Below are positions 1 through 8,983 of a stretch of 64,000 bases of DNA, one piece after another. The translations under genes were made by a program, and so were the position numbers. The stretch is taken from the NCBI RefSeq assembly GCF_902728265.1, contig NZ_CACVBR010000012.1, positions 1-64,000 on the forward strand. Reading direction: 5' to 3'. This stretch comes from Chryseobacterium potabilaquae (GTDB lineage Bacteria > Bacteroidota > Bacteroidia > Flavobacteriales > Weeksellaceae). The first letter of the stretch is position 1. Every line of letters begins with the position of its first letter. A model generated the notes under the pieces. That model was given only the letters and a program-made list of their open reading frames with translations, ran no database searches and was not told where the DNA came from.

Positions 1-247
1 GCATAGCTTTTTCTATTTTACGCGACGAATAAATATTGTTCATGTAAGCAAAAACCATTACTTTGAGCATCATCACCGGATGATAGCTGGGATTTCCCTC
101 TCTACTGTAGACTTTTAGCAGCGGGGCTATGTTTACCTTATCCAAAATATCATTCACAATTCGAACGGGATGATTTTCAGGAATCAAATCCTCAAAACTG
201 TAGGGAAACAAAACCAGCTGATTTTGGTTATAATGCTTGAAATTCAT
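1..247 (-). CDS. IS1182-family transposase, N-terminal part (cut by window edge)
   Basis: The minus-strand frame starts with an ATG at 247-245 and runs open to the edge of the window. The first 80 or so residues (MNFKHYNQNQLVLFPYS..., then SFEDLIPENHPVRIVNDIL and SYHPVMMLKVMVFAYMNNIYSSRKIE) match the conserved N-terminal helical domain (DUF772) of IS1182/IS5-like transposases. The DDE core would lie outside the window, so it cannot be told whether the element is intact. The gene reads away from frr; about 110 bp separate the two. Confidence 0.85.
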   Translation of the reverse strand, partial: MNFKHYNQNQLVLFPYSFEDLIPENHPVRIVNDILDKVNIAPLLKVYSREGNPSYHPVMMLKVMVFAYMNNIYSSRKIEKAM

Positions 248-300
248 AAGCAAATATCTGATTATCAAATATAAATATACGAAATCCTATTGAGGTATCC
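1..300 (-). mobile_element. Edge of an IS1182-like insertion sequence
   Basis: Inferred from the transposase start at 247. The element's outer end should lie between 247 and about 300, before the frr terminator, but I could not identify a terminal inverted repeat because the other end is not in the window. Confidence 0.5.
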
Positions 301-330
301 AAAAAAATATCCGCCTCAGTTGTGAGACGG
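301..330 (-). terminator. Rho-independent terminator of frr
   Basis: On the minus strand a stem (CCGTCTCA / TGAGGCGG, one wobble pair, 4-nt loop; 311-330) is followed by an ATATTTTTTT run (310-301). It lies 28 bp beyond the frr stop codon. Confidence 0.85.
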
Positions 331-357
331 ATACCATATTTTTTATAAGACTAAAAA

Positions 358-912
358 TTATACTTTCATAATTTCAGCATCCTTTATCTTAAGATGCTCA
401 TCACAAAGCTTAACGTATTTATCTGTAAGAGTTTGAATATCTTCCTCTGTTCCTTTCACTACATCTTCAGAAACACCTTCTAGCTTTTTAAGTTCCTTCA
501 AACCATCTTGTCTAGCATTTCTTACGGTTACTTTAGTTTGCTCCGCTTCAGCTTTAGCTTGTTTCGCTAATTCTTTTCTTCTTTCTTCTGTTAAAGGAGG
601 TACATTAAGAATAATATTCTCTCCATTATTAGAAGGGGCAAATCCTAAATTTGAATTAATGATAGCTTTTTCAATAGCATTGATGGCTGTTTTATCCCAA
701 GGTTGAATAGAGATTGTCATTGCATCTGGTACAGAAACATTCGCAACTTGATTAATAGGAGTTGGAGCTCCATAATATTCTACCATTACATCTTGAACCA
801 TAGCTGTAGAAGCACGTCCCGCTCTAATCCTTTGAAAAGCGTGATCCAAATGTTTAACAGCAGCATCCATGTCGTGTTTTACAGATTCTAATATAAGATC
901 TAATTCTTCCAT
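358..912 (-). CDS. frr: Ribosome recycling factor
   Basis: Ribosome recycling factor, which with EF-G splits post-termination ribosomes in the cytoplasm. The frame can be extended upstream to 1017, but the family is about 185 residues long and begins at MEELDLILESVK; that ATG is at 912 and gives 184 residues. The signatures RIRAGRAS near residue 30, YYGAPTPINQVANVSVPDA near 45-65 and the C-terminal EERRKELAKQAK helix are typical. It follows pyrH on the same strand about 150 bp downstream, the common pyrH-frr order, and ends in a clear terminator. Confidence 0.96.
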   Translation of the reverse strand: MEELDLILESVKHDMDAAVKHLDHAFQRIRAGRASTAMVQDVMVEYYGAPTPINQVANVSVPDAMTISIQPWDKTAINAIEKAIINSNLGFAPSNNGENIILNVPPLTEERRKELAKQAKAEAEQTKVTVRNARQDGLKELKKLEGVSEDVVKGTEEDIQTLTDKYVKLCDEHLKIKDAEIMKV

Positions 913-1063
913 TATATATTTAAAATTTGATAGATTACACATTAAATTATTATTAATGAATTGGTCGTGAAAATAAGCTTGCCAGGGATTATAAAACCTT
1001 ATTTTAATTTCTATCATCTTTACAATAGAAATAAATGCAAAATCTTATGACCTAATTTTTTTC

Positions 1064-1774
<711 letters not shown>

Positions 1775-1890
1775 TTATTTATATTAACTTTTGGGTTGAA
1801 TTATTTTCTTCAAAATTTAACTTTGCAAATATAATCATTAATAATATTGAAAAAAGAAAAATATTTAAGGAGAAATAATATGAGAAATAT

Positions 1891-1920
1891 TTTGAAAAGT
1901 ACGAAAAAGGATTATTTTTG
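1891..1920 (+). promoter_or_regulatory. Flavobacterial promoter for porQ
   Basis: TTTG at 1891-1894 and TATTTTTG at 1913-1920 are separated by 18 bp, an exact match to the Bacteroidota sigma-A consensus (TTG, 17-23 bp, TAnnTTTG). The porQ start lies 19 bp further on. Confidence 0.7.
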
Positions 1921-1938
1921 CATTAATTATAAATTGAA

Positions 1939-2931
1939 TTGAAGAAAATTGTCATTTTTTCATTATTCCTATCAGGAATTGTTTCTTATGCACAAACAGG
2001 AACAAATGTGTATCCTTTCTTAAATGTTCCCGTATCCGCAAGACAAGCTGCTCTCGGGGGCGATGCAATGTCCATCAGAGATCATGATGTTTCCTTTGCT
2101 ATTGTCAATCCATCTTTATTGAATAAAGACTCTGATAATCAGCTTGCGGTAAATGCAACTGCCTATTTGGCAGATTCTAAATATGGGACCATCGCCTTTG
2201 CCAAAGATTTTGACAATGGTCATATGGCGACAATCAATGCAAGATATATGAGCTATGGAGATATTCCCAGAACAGACGAAAGTGGTTTTGAAAATGGAAC
2301 ATTTTCAGCATCCGATGTAGCAATTGGTGGAGGATATGCCTATCAATTTGAAGAGGATTGGACGATTGGCGGAGGAATTAATTTTATTACTTCAAAAATT
2401 GACAATTATACTTCCTCAGCGATTTCCGGAAATGCAGGAGTTACCTATCATAATAAAAAAAATAAAGAGGTTCTTTCCGTAGTTTTCAGAAACTTTGGTT
2501 ATCAATTCAAGTCATTCAATGGGACGAGAGAAAATCTTCCCTTTAGAGTTGATTTAGGGTATACTAAAATTCTAAAAGCTATTCCACTCGCTGTAACTAT
2601 TACCGCTCATGATCTTCAAAAACTGGATATTTCTTCAGAGTACAATGTCAATGGACAAGAAGTAAACATCGGGCGAAAAATTGCAGACCACTTTTCAATT
2701 GGGGCAGAGCTTTTTCCAGAAAAAAGCTTTAATATTAGATTAGGTTATAATGCGAAAAGAGGAAATGAACTGGCGGTAGCAGACCAAAGAAATTTTTCCG
2801 GACTTTCCGCAGGATTTGGAATTAAACTTTCAAAGTTTCGTATAGATTATGCCCACGTAAGATATCATAATGCTTCAAATGTCAACCAGATAGGTGTTTC
2901 TATAGATCTTAGTAGTCATAGAGGAGAATAA
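1939..2931 (+). CDS. porQ: Type IX secretion system protein PorQ
   Basis: PorQ-family outer-membrane beta-barrel; in Porphyromonas PorQ interacts with PorZ and PorV in the attachment complex of the type IX secretion system. The protein starts with a signal peptide (MKKIVIFSLFLSGIVSYAQ) followed by the family hallmark VSARQAALGGDAMSI and the NPSLLN motif near residue 58. The 330-residue length is normal. The start is a TTG at 1939: the preceding in-frame codons run back to a TAA at 1930 with no ATG, and a good promoter ends at 1920. It is followed by cmk 63 bp downstream, a neighbour pair often seen in Bacteroidota. Confidence 0.88.
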   Translation: MKKIVIFSLFLSGIVSYAQTGTNVYPFLNVPVSARQAALGGDAMSIRDHDVSFAIVNPSLLNKDSDNQLAVNATAYLADSKYGTIAFAKDFDNGHMATINARYMSYGDIPRTDESGFENGTFSASDVAIGGGYAYQFEEDWTIGGGINFITSKIDNYTSSAISGNAGVTYHNKKNKEVLSVVFRNFGYQFKSFNGTRENLPFRVDLGYTKILKAIPLAVTITAHDLQKLDISSEYNVNGQEVNIGRKIADHFSIGAELFPEKSFNIRLGYNAKRGNELAVADQRNFSGLSAGFGIKLSKFRIDYAHVRYHNASNVNQIGVSIDLSSHRGE

Positions 2932-2994
2932 ATTTTAACCAATTAATTATTCCTTTATTCTTGGTTTATTAAAAAAAATCTTGAAATTTGCGTT

Positions 2995-3669
2995 ATGAAA
3001 AAACCTGTAATCGCTATTGATGGATATTCGTCTACCGGAAAAAGTTCAATTTCTAAAATCATTGCTAAAAAACTAGGATTAGTCCACTTGGACACGGGTG
3101 CTCTTTATAGAGGCATTACTTGGTTTGCATTACAAAATTGTATTTTTGAAGATTCTTCCATAGATTTAAAAAAGCTTTTTTTATCGTTAGACCAAATCGA
3201 GTTGGAATTCAAAAATGATCAGGGTGAACTTGTGCTTTACCTTAACCATATTGATATCTCTAGGCAAATTCGAACTAATGAGGTTTCTGAGAATGTGAGC
3301 TTAGTAGCAAAACAGAAAGAAGTAAGGGACTTTTTACTACAATCCCAACGTAATTTGGCAGAAAAAGGAGGTATAATAATGGATGGTCGTGACATAGGAA
3401 CCGTCGTATTACCCGATGCTGATTTCAAATTTTTCCTTACGGCAAGTATTGAGGAAAGAACTACCCGCAGATACAATGAGCTTTTAGAGCTAGGAATTAC
3501 TGCTGATAAAGAAAAAGTCAAAGAAAACCTTATTGCAAGAGACAAAATTGACAGTGAAAGAGAAATTGCTCCTTTGAAACAAGCGGATGATGCTATTGTT
3601 ATTGATAATACATTTCTATCCAAAGAAGGGACAATTGAAACAATTTTATCCTACCTACAAAATATTTAG
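2995..3669 (+). CDS. cmk: Cytidylate kinase
   Basis: Phosphorylates CMP and dCMP with ATP, feeding CTP/dCTP pools. Walker A GYSSTGKSS (residues 10-18), LDTGALYRG (32-40) and the CMP-binding DGRDIGTVVLP (130-140) are all present, and the LID region RDKIDSEREIAPLK near 185 is intact. The 224 residues match the bacterial family. It is co-directional with porQ and probably co-transcribed with it. Confidence 0.96.
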   Translation: MKKPVIAIDGYSSTGKSSISKIIAKKLGLVHLDTGALYRGITWFALQNCIFEDSSIDLKKLFLSLDQIELEFKNDQGELVLYLNHIDISRQIRTNEVSENVSLVAKQKEVRDFLLQSQRNLAEKGGIIMDGRDIGTVVLPDADFKFFLTASIEERTTRRYNELLELGITADKEKVKENLIARDKIDSEREIAPLKQADDAIVIDNTFLSKEGTIETILSYLQNI

Positions 3670-3692
3670 CACTTTTTCCTTATATAGAGCTT

Positions 3693-3726
3693 CTTTGGTA
3701 TATTAATTGTTGTAATTATACCAAGG
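3693..3726. repeat. Inverted repeat between cmk and the YtxH gene
   Basis: An 8-bp perfect stem (TTGGTATA / TATACCAA) with a 15- to 16-nt AT-rich centre, followed on the plus strand by AAGGAAAAAC rather than a T run. It could be a weak terminator for cmk or an operator for the next gene; the sequence does not decide. Confidence 0.4.
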
Positions 3727-3761
3727 AAAAACTAATATTATTAACTATTAAAAAACAAGAA

Positions 3762-4112
3762 ATGTCTAGAAAAGGAAAAAATACAGCGGGTATATTGGCA
3801 GGACTTCTTGCAGGTGCTGCAGCAGGTGTTATTTTAGGAATGCTTTATGCTCCAGAAGAAGGTAAGGAAACAAGGAAGAAAATAAAAAATAAAGCGAATG
3901 ATCTTAAAGATCAAGCTAAAAGCAAGTATGGAGAAGTTTCTGAAAAAGTAAAAGATCAATACGGTAATATTTCTTCTACCTTTAAAGAAACCGCAAGTAA
4001 TGTAGCTCATACAGTAAAAGATGGTTATGATAAATACAAAGATCAAATCGTTGCTCGTACTACGGATGTAGTAAAAGATATAGAAGCAGAATTGAATGAT
4101 CTAAAAAAATAA
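3762..4112 (+). CDS. YtxH domain-containing protein
   Basis: Small (116 residues) membrane-anchored protein of the YtxH/general stress family. Residues 8-30 (GILAGLLAGAAAGVILGMLYAPEEG) form the glycine-rich transmembrane segment and the diagnostic LYAPEEGKETR motif; the rest is a long charged helix (repeated KxK and DxVK units, probably coiled coil). Members are often induced by stress, but no enzymatic activity is known. It begins a three-gene set with a holin-like membrane protein and an uncharacterised protein, although a strong terminator separates it from the next gene. Confidence 0.85.
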   Translation: MSRKGKNTAGILAGLLAGAAAGVILGMLYAPEEGKETRKKIKNKANDLKDQAKSKYGEVSEKVKDQYGNISSTFKETASNVAHTVKDGYDKYKDQIVARTTDVVKDIEAELNDLKK

Positions 4113-4136
4113 ATAATTTATTTTTTAGTAAATTAT

Positions 4137-4173
4137 GAAAAGGAACTTTGCATATAAAAAGTTCCTTTTTTTG
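4137..4173 (+). terminator. Terminator after the YtxH gene
   Basis: Stem AAAAGGAACTTT / AAAGTTCCTTTT with an AT loop and a following T run (to 4172). It lies 25 bp after the YtxH stop and only about 20 bp before the next start. Confidence 0.85.
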
Positions 4174-4191
4174 TAACTTTAACGAAAAACA

Positions 4192-4500
4192 ATGATTGAA
4201 ACTATTAAAGAATATGCTTCTAAGAGAATAGACTTGTTGAAAATTGAAGCTACAGAAAAGACTTCTTTATCAGCAGGAATAATCACTTATTTTGTCGTAT
4301 TACTTATAGCCTTTATATTTTTTATTATTCTGTTTAATTTTGGAATAGCATTTCTTATAGGTAAAGCGTTTAATAATACTTCATATGGATTTTTAGCTGT
4401 TGCAGGGCTTTATCTTGTGATCATGATCTTGGTTATCGTTTTCAAAAAGAAAATTATAAATTCCGTAGCAGATACAGTTATTAAATTTTTAAATCATTAA
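4192..4500 (+). CDS. Phage holin family (holin-X like) membrane protein
   Basis: 102 residues with an amphipathic N-terminal helix (IKEYASKRIDLLKIEATEK) and two strong transmembrane segments at about 28-55 and 65-88, ending in a lysine-rich tail. This matches the Actinobacteriophage-holin/holin-X superfamily often found next to YtxH genes in Bacteroidota. Despite the family name there is no phage context here, so a role in envelope stress is more likely than lysis; that is inference. The next gene starts 6 bp after the stop, so the two are surely co-transcribed. Confidence 0.7.
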   Translation: MIETIKEYASKRIDLLKIEATEKTSLSAGIITYFVVLLIAFIFFIILFNFGIAFLIGKAFNNTSYGFLAVAGLYLVIMILVIVFKKKIINSVADTVIKFLNH

Positions 4501-4505
4501 TAGAT

Positions 4506-5003
4506 ATGAGTAGAAATTATAACAGCTTAGAAGAGTTGAGAAGAAAGAAAAATTTATTACAACAAGAAGTTGTCGATTTAGAAAATCTTCTGACCTTTAA
4601 AAATACAAAAGAAAGCCTAAGCGCTTTTACCAATGGCTTAACAGATCAATATCTTCAAGAAAAAGTAGATGAAGATGGGGAAGAAAAAGTCGTTATTAGA
4701 AAAGATGTTATTGCTAAACAAATTACAACTGAGGTAAAAGATTTACTCATTAATAAAAATACGGCTATAGGAATTGCCAATTCTGCACTTACAGGAAATG
4801 CAGCTGATATGCTTATCAAACTAGGTTTAGCAGCGTTGGTTGGTAATTTTGCAAAGAAAAACATGAAAAGTTCCAGTTGGAAGAAAAAACTTCTGGGAGC
4901 AGCATTAATATATATAGCTCCTGTTGCTTTAAAGCTTGTCAGAGAAAAATTAGAAAATTATCAGAAAAATAAAAGTGTTTCTAGCATGGAACAATTAATA
5001 TAG
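4506..5003 (+). CDS. Uncharacterised protein with C-terminal membrane segments
   Basis: 165 residues, family not recognised. An N-terminal coiled-coil-like stretch (LEELRRKKNLLQQEVVDLENLL, about residues 8-30) is followed by a polar middle and two moderately hydrophobic segments near 100-118 (LTGNAADMLIKLGLAALVGN) and 130-143 (KKLLGAALIYIAPVAL). It forms an operon with the holin-like gene 6 bp upstream; its function is probably linked to that membrane protein. Confidence 0.75.
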   Translation: MSRNYNSLEELRRKKNLLQQEVVDLENLLTFKNTKESLSAFTNGLTDQYLQEKVDEDGEEKVVIRKDVIAKQITTEVKDLLINKNTAIGIANSALTGNAADMLIKLGLAALVGNFAKKNMKSSSWKKKLLGAALIYIAPVALKLVREKLENYQKNKSVSSMEQLI

Positions 5004-5007
5004 TAAC

Positions 5008-5043
5008 TAGAAACTAGAGCCCTTTTTTACCCTCTAGTTTCTA
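5008..5043. terminator. Bidirectional terminator between convergent genes
   Basis: A perfect 12-bp stem (TAGAAACTAGAG / CTCTAGTTTCTA, 12-nt loop) sits between the convergent stops at 5003 and 5048, with AT-rich tails on both sides. Confidence 0.8.
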
Positions 5044-5047
5044 TTAT

Positions 5048-5773
5048 TTATTTTGAAAACAACTGGCCTAAAATAATGCCAGCAGCCATGGAAACATTCA
5101 AGCTTTCTGTAGATTGCGAATTGCCAAATCTAGGAATACTAATACTTTTTTGAAGAAGTTTTTCTGTTTCCTTCCTCATACCATTCCCTTCATTTCCTAG
5201 AATTAAGTTTAATTTTTCAGGTTTTTTAAATGTATAGATATTCTCTCCTTCCATATCTGTACCTATATTTATATGATCTGTTTTAGAAAGATATTCTACA
5301 AGATTTGTATATACCATATTAACTCTAGTAAAAGAGCCCATAGTGGCTTGAATTACTTTAGGATTATAAAAATCTACGGTATCTTCACTGCAGATAATTT
5401 GTTCAATACCAAACCAATCTGCTAACCGAATAATCGTTCCTAAATTACCTGGATCTTGAATTCCATCTAAAACCAATTGAATGTTTGGAGATGTAATTTC
5501 TTGTTGTGCATTTAAAAAACAAATGGCCACAGAATCTTTAGGATTTTTAAGAAAGCTTATTCTTTTTAACTCATTTTCAGCAATATGAGAAACAGGTATA
5601 TCGTTAGAATCTAATTTTTGTGAATCAGTAGATAATATTTCCTTAATTTTAAAGTTAGAATTGAAAAGTTCCTGGATAATTTTATTCCCTTCAACCAAAA
5701 ACAAATTGTATTTTTGTCTGAATTTTTTTTTATCCAAAGATTGTAAAATTTTTATTGTATGAGCTGTAAGCAT
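5048..5773 (-). CDS. TrmH/SpoU family RNA 2'-O-methyltransferase
   Basis: SPOUT-class methyltransferase acting on rRNA or tRNA 2'-OH groups with S-adenosylmethionine. The N-terminal half (KFRQKYNLFLVEGNKIIQELF) is the L30e-like substrate-binding domain; the C-terminal half carries the knot motifs LVLDGIQDPGNLGTIIR (motif 1), LILGNEGNGMRKE (motif 2) and IPRFGNSQSTESLNVSMAAGIIL (motif 3). An ATG at 5791 is possible but MLTAHTIKILQSL at 5773 is the family-like start (241 residues). It diverges from tamL with only 3 bp between the two start codons, so each gene's promoter must lie inside the other gene. Confidence 0.88.
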   Translation of the reverse strand: MLTAHTIKILQSLDKKKFRQKYNLFLVEGNKIIQELFNSNFKIKEILSTDSQKLDSNDIPVSHIAENELKRISFLKNPKDSVAICFLNAQQEITSPNIQLVLDGIQDPGNLGTIIRLADWFGIEQIICSEDTVDFYNPKVIQATMGSFTRVNMVYTNLVEYLSKTDHINIGTDMEGENIYTFKKPEKLNLILGNEGNGMRKETEKLLQKSISIPRFGNSQSTESLNVSMAAGIILGQLFSK

Positions 5774-5776
5774 TAT

Positions 5777-8359
5777 ATGAATTCTCCTCAAAAGTATTAT
5801 AAAATTATCTCATTTGCAACATTTGTGGGTCTACTTTATGCTTGTAGTACAACGAAAAAAGTTCCCAAAGGTGAATATCTCCTTACCAGTAATAATTTCG
5901 AATTTAAAGATAAAAAAGAGCCTTTTGATAATGAATTAAAAGGTTACGTTCAGCAAAAGCCAAATAAAAAGCAGTTTCTTTTTATGCCGTTAAGTCTTTG
6001 GTTTTATAATGCTGCAAATCCTAAATATGATACCATTCTTAATGAATATATGACGTATCCTAATGAAATGAGAAATCAAAAACTAAGAGATTCTCTTTTT
6101 ATTAAATACAATATGAAAAGTAGTATTGGAAAAGGATTAGTGATGGATCGATTATACCATAACTGGGGTTCTCCTCCTGTTATTTTAGACCAAACAAAAA
6201 CAGGGAAAAGTGCTGAATCTATTCAAAAAAGGCTTATTTATAGAGGCTTTTGGGATGCAGAAGTAAATTTTAAACACCAACTCGATTCCACCAAGAATAA
6301 AGCAGCTGTAACTTACTTTATTGAGCATAAAGAACCTACATTAATCAAAGATTATTATTACAATATTCCGGACTTAAGCATAAAAGGATATTATAAACCC
6401 AATATTAATAAAAGTCTTGTAAGAGCCGGGCAAGTTCTTGATCAAACCATTCTTGAAAAAGAAGTAACTCGAATTACAGAACTCATGAGAGGCTTTGGGT
6501 TTTATAAATTTAATAGTCTTAATGATCAAATTTATTTTATTGCCGATTCTTTAAAAAGTAAGAAAAAAGTTCCGCTTACTCTGGAAATTCATAAAGACTC
6601 TTTGGATACACCCTACAAAATATCGACTATTGGGAATATAGATGTTGCCATTGTGGATGAAATGGGAGATTTTCCCAAGAATACCACTAAAGATAGCTTA
6701 AGAGGAATTAGATTTCATAAAATTAATGATCAATATCAATCCAGATCATTATGGCGTGCTATTACAATTGGACCTAAACAGATCTATGATCAAAAAAAAT
6801 TAGACCTTACTAAAAGAAACCTTTTGGCTATGAATAATTTCAGTATTCTTAAAGCCAAAGATTCTTTACGGAGAGGCGGAGGAACAGCTCCTAACGATAG
6901 TATTATCGATGTAACCTATATATTAAAACCTTTACCTAAATATGAGCTAAAAGTAGGTACAGATATCAATTACTCTCAGCTATTAAACCTAGGTATTTCT
7001 CCTTCAATTGATTTGACAACTAGAAATGTTTTTAACGGTGCTGAAAACCTTTCAACCAGTCTTTCCGGAACTTTTGGTTCGATTAGAAGTACAAAAGATA
7101 TTAGTAAGAGGATTTTAGCTTATGAAATCTCAGCACAGACTTCTCTTAACTTTCCTAGATTGTTATTACCTTTTAATTATTATAAAGTAATTCCAAAAAG
7201 ATATAGCCCTACATCATCAATTGTTTTAGGAGCTTCTATCCAAAATAATATTGGCTTAGGAAGAGTAAACTTTAATACCGGACTTAATTATCTTGCTACT
7301 GTAAGTGACAGAGTATCTCATAGGCTCACCCTTTTTAATACCCAGCTGAGTTTAACGAAAAATAAAGCGGCGTATTATGATTTCTTTGTTAATGATAATG
7401 AAATCAGAAAAGAAGTTTTCGACGATTATTTTGCAACAAACCCTAATGTAAAACAGGAATTTGACAATGGGCAGCTCAGTATAGATCAAGTATCTGAAAT
7501 AATTACTCAAGATAACTCCTATATCAATGGACTCAATCAACAAGGGAGTGAACGTTACACGGCCTTTAGAGGAACATTGGTCAATAAAGATAGACAAACA
7601 CAAGATGTTATTATTTCTTCCTTAATTTATAATTTCCTTTATAATGAAATTGGGAATAAAGATTATCCAAACGCTTTCTATTTTAATGGAAAAGTAGAAT
7701 TAGCCGGAAATATATTAAGTGTCTTTAATCAAAAAAGAGATGATGGAGGTGGAATCGTTACCAGTCCTCAAAGGACTATCTTAGGAATTCCTTATGCTCA
7801 GTTTATAAAATTTGATTTTGATATTAGAAAGTATTTTAAGTTTGATAGAAATACGTTGGTCTTTCGTCAGTTTATTGGAGTTGGAATTCCTTATGGAAAC
7901 TCCAAAACAATGCCTGTTATTCGATCTTACTTTAATGGAGGATCCAATGATATTAGAGCATGGGTTGCATTTGGAGGGCTTGGACCAGCAGATTCTCAAG
8001 TAGATGAAAGAGTTCGTACTTATATGACCGAAAATTTAAAACTTACTACCAATATTGAGTTTAGGGTTCCTTTCAACGATATGTATGAAGGTGCGTTATT
8101 TACGGATATTGGTAATACGTGGAGCCTCCGTCATTCTGATGAAAGCAATGGGGATGAATTTAAATTTAATAAATTTTTAAAGCAAGTCGGTGTTGGAAGT
8201 GGATTTGGTATAAGAGTAAATATTGCTTATATCACGTTAAGGCTTGATCTAGCTTATAAAATTTATGATCCTAATAAGCCTGACGGAAGCAAATGGAGGC
8301 TAAATCATTTTCAACCATTTAAACCTACATTGAATATTGCATTTGGATATCCTTTCTAG
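5777..8359 (+). CDS. tamL: TamL-type BamA/TamA family outer-membrane lipoprotein
   Basis: An Omp85-superfamily protein. The second ATG (5777) gives a lipoprotein signal MNSPQKYYKIISFATFVGLLYAC with the acylated cysteine near residue 23; the upstream ATG at 5759 would only add six residues. POTRA-like segments follow (KSAESIQKRLIYRGFWDAEV, then DQTILEKEVTRITELMRGFGFYKF), then a C-terminal barrel with the conserved GGSNDIRAWVAFGGLGP motif near residue 715 and a terminal aromatic (FGYPF). Lipoprotein TamA homologues (TamL) are a Bacteroidota speciality involved in outer-membrane biogenesis. TamB is not in the window. Confidence 0.82.
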   Translation: MNSPQKYYKIISFATFVGLLYACSTTKKVPKGEYLLTSNNFEFKDKKEPFDNELKGYVQQKPNKKQFLFMPLSLWFYNAANPKYDTILNEYMTYPNEMRNQKLRDSLFIKYNMKSSIGKGLVMDRLYHNWGSPPVILDQTKTGKSAESIQKRLIYRGFWDAEVNFKHQLDSTKNKAAVTYFIEHKEPTLIKDYYYNIPDLSIKGYYKPNINKSLVRAGQVLDQTILEKEVTRITELMRGFGFYKFNSLNDQIYFIADSLKSKKKVPLTLEIHKDSLDTPYKISTIGNIDVAIVDEMGDFPKNTTKDSLRGIRFHKINDQYQSRSLWRAITIGPKQIYDQKKLDLTKRNLLAMNNFSILKAKDSLRRGGGTAPNDSIIDVTYILKPLPKYELKVGTDINYSQLLNLGISPSIDLTTRNVFNGAENLSTSLSGTFGSIRSTKDISKRILAYEISAQTSLNFPRLLLPFNYYKVIPKRYSPTSSIVLGASIQNNIGLGRVNFNTGLNYLATVSDRVSHRLTLFNTQLSLTKNKAAYYDFFVNDNEIRKEVFDDYFATNPNVKQEFDNGQLSIDQVSEIITQDNSYINGLNQQGSERYTAFRGTLVNKDRQTQDVIISSLIYNFLYNEIGNKDYPNAFYFNGKVELAGNILSVFNQKRDDGGGIVTSPQRTILGIPYAQFIKFDFDIRKYFKFDRNTLVFRQFIGVGIPYGNSKTMPVIRSYFNGGSNDIRAWVAFGGLGPADSQVDERVRTYMTENLKLTTNIEFRVPFNDMYEGALFTDIGNTWSLRHSDESNGDEFKFNKFLKQVGVGSGFGIRVNIAYITLRLDLAYKIYDPNKPDGSKWRLNHFQPFKPTLNIAFGYPF

Positions 8360-8365
8360 TTATTA

Positions 8366-8983
8366 TTAGTCTGGGGAAATCCCTAAAATATAAGACATCA
8401 CGGCTGCCATTCTTGCAAGAATTTCTCTAAACTGATTGCGATAGTAGCTTTCCGGCTTAGTAACATCCTGGGCATCAAATCCTAATGCGTTCATCTTATT
8501 GTTTCTGGCAAAAAATAATGCGCGTAAGTTATGAAACCCTTGTGAAACAATTATAACATTATTTTTCTTATAAATGTCTTTACATCGTAAAATGCTTTTA
8601 TAGGTATTAAATCCTTTAGGATCTTCGGAAATTATTTCTTCCGGAACACCTTCTTGATAGATCAGATAATTTTTCATAGCAGCAGGTTCATCATATCCTT
8701 TACTTTTCTCGCCACTGACAATTATTTTTTTAATTTTCCCATGATGATATAGTAAAGCTGTAGCATCCATTCTTTTGGTAAAATAAGGATTTGAAAGACC
8801 TGATTTCATTTTAGGTGAAGTTCCTAAAACAAGAGCTACTTCCCGTGGTGGGATTTTAGAAATTTTAGTATATGTTCGTCCATCAGTAAGAGCAAAAACC
8901 CATGCATTGGCCAAACAGATCAAAAGAATTCCCATTTCTATTGATAAAAAAAATAGAGCTAATATGTTCTTAATGAATCTCAA
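8366..8983 (-). CDS. SanA/YdcF-like DUF218 membrane protein
   Basis: 205 residues with an N-terminal membrane anchor (LALFFLSIEMGILLICLANAW, residues 8-28) and a DUF218 domain: ALVLGTSPKMKSG near 50, DATALLYHHGKIKKIIVSG near 72-92, and the GFNTYKSILRCKDI / VIIVSQGFHNLRALFFA pair. E. coli SanA affects envelope permeability to vancomycin. Its stop and start relations suggest an operon: the start overlaps the stop of the upstream reductase gene by 4 bp (ATGA). Confidence 0.82.
   Translation of the reverse strand: MRFIKNILALFFLSIEMGILLICLANAWVFALTDGRTYTKISKIPPREVALVLGTSPKMKSGLSNPYFTKRMDATALLYHHGKIKKIIVSGEKSKGYDEPAAMKNYLIYQEGVPEEIISEDPKGFNTYKSILRCKDIYKKNNVIIVSQGFHNLRALFFARNNKMNALGFDAQDVTKPESYYRNQFREILARMAAVMSYILGISPD

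Noticed and set aside
703-891. Open frame on the plus strand inside frr
   Set aside because: Antisense shadow of a highly conserved gene, with no codon pattern or domain of its own.
4192-5003. Holin-family protein as a sign of a prophage
   Set aside because: No other phage gene is near; the holin-like family next to YtxH is usual on Bacteroidota chromosomes.
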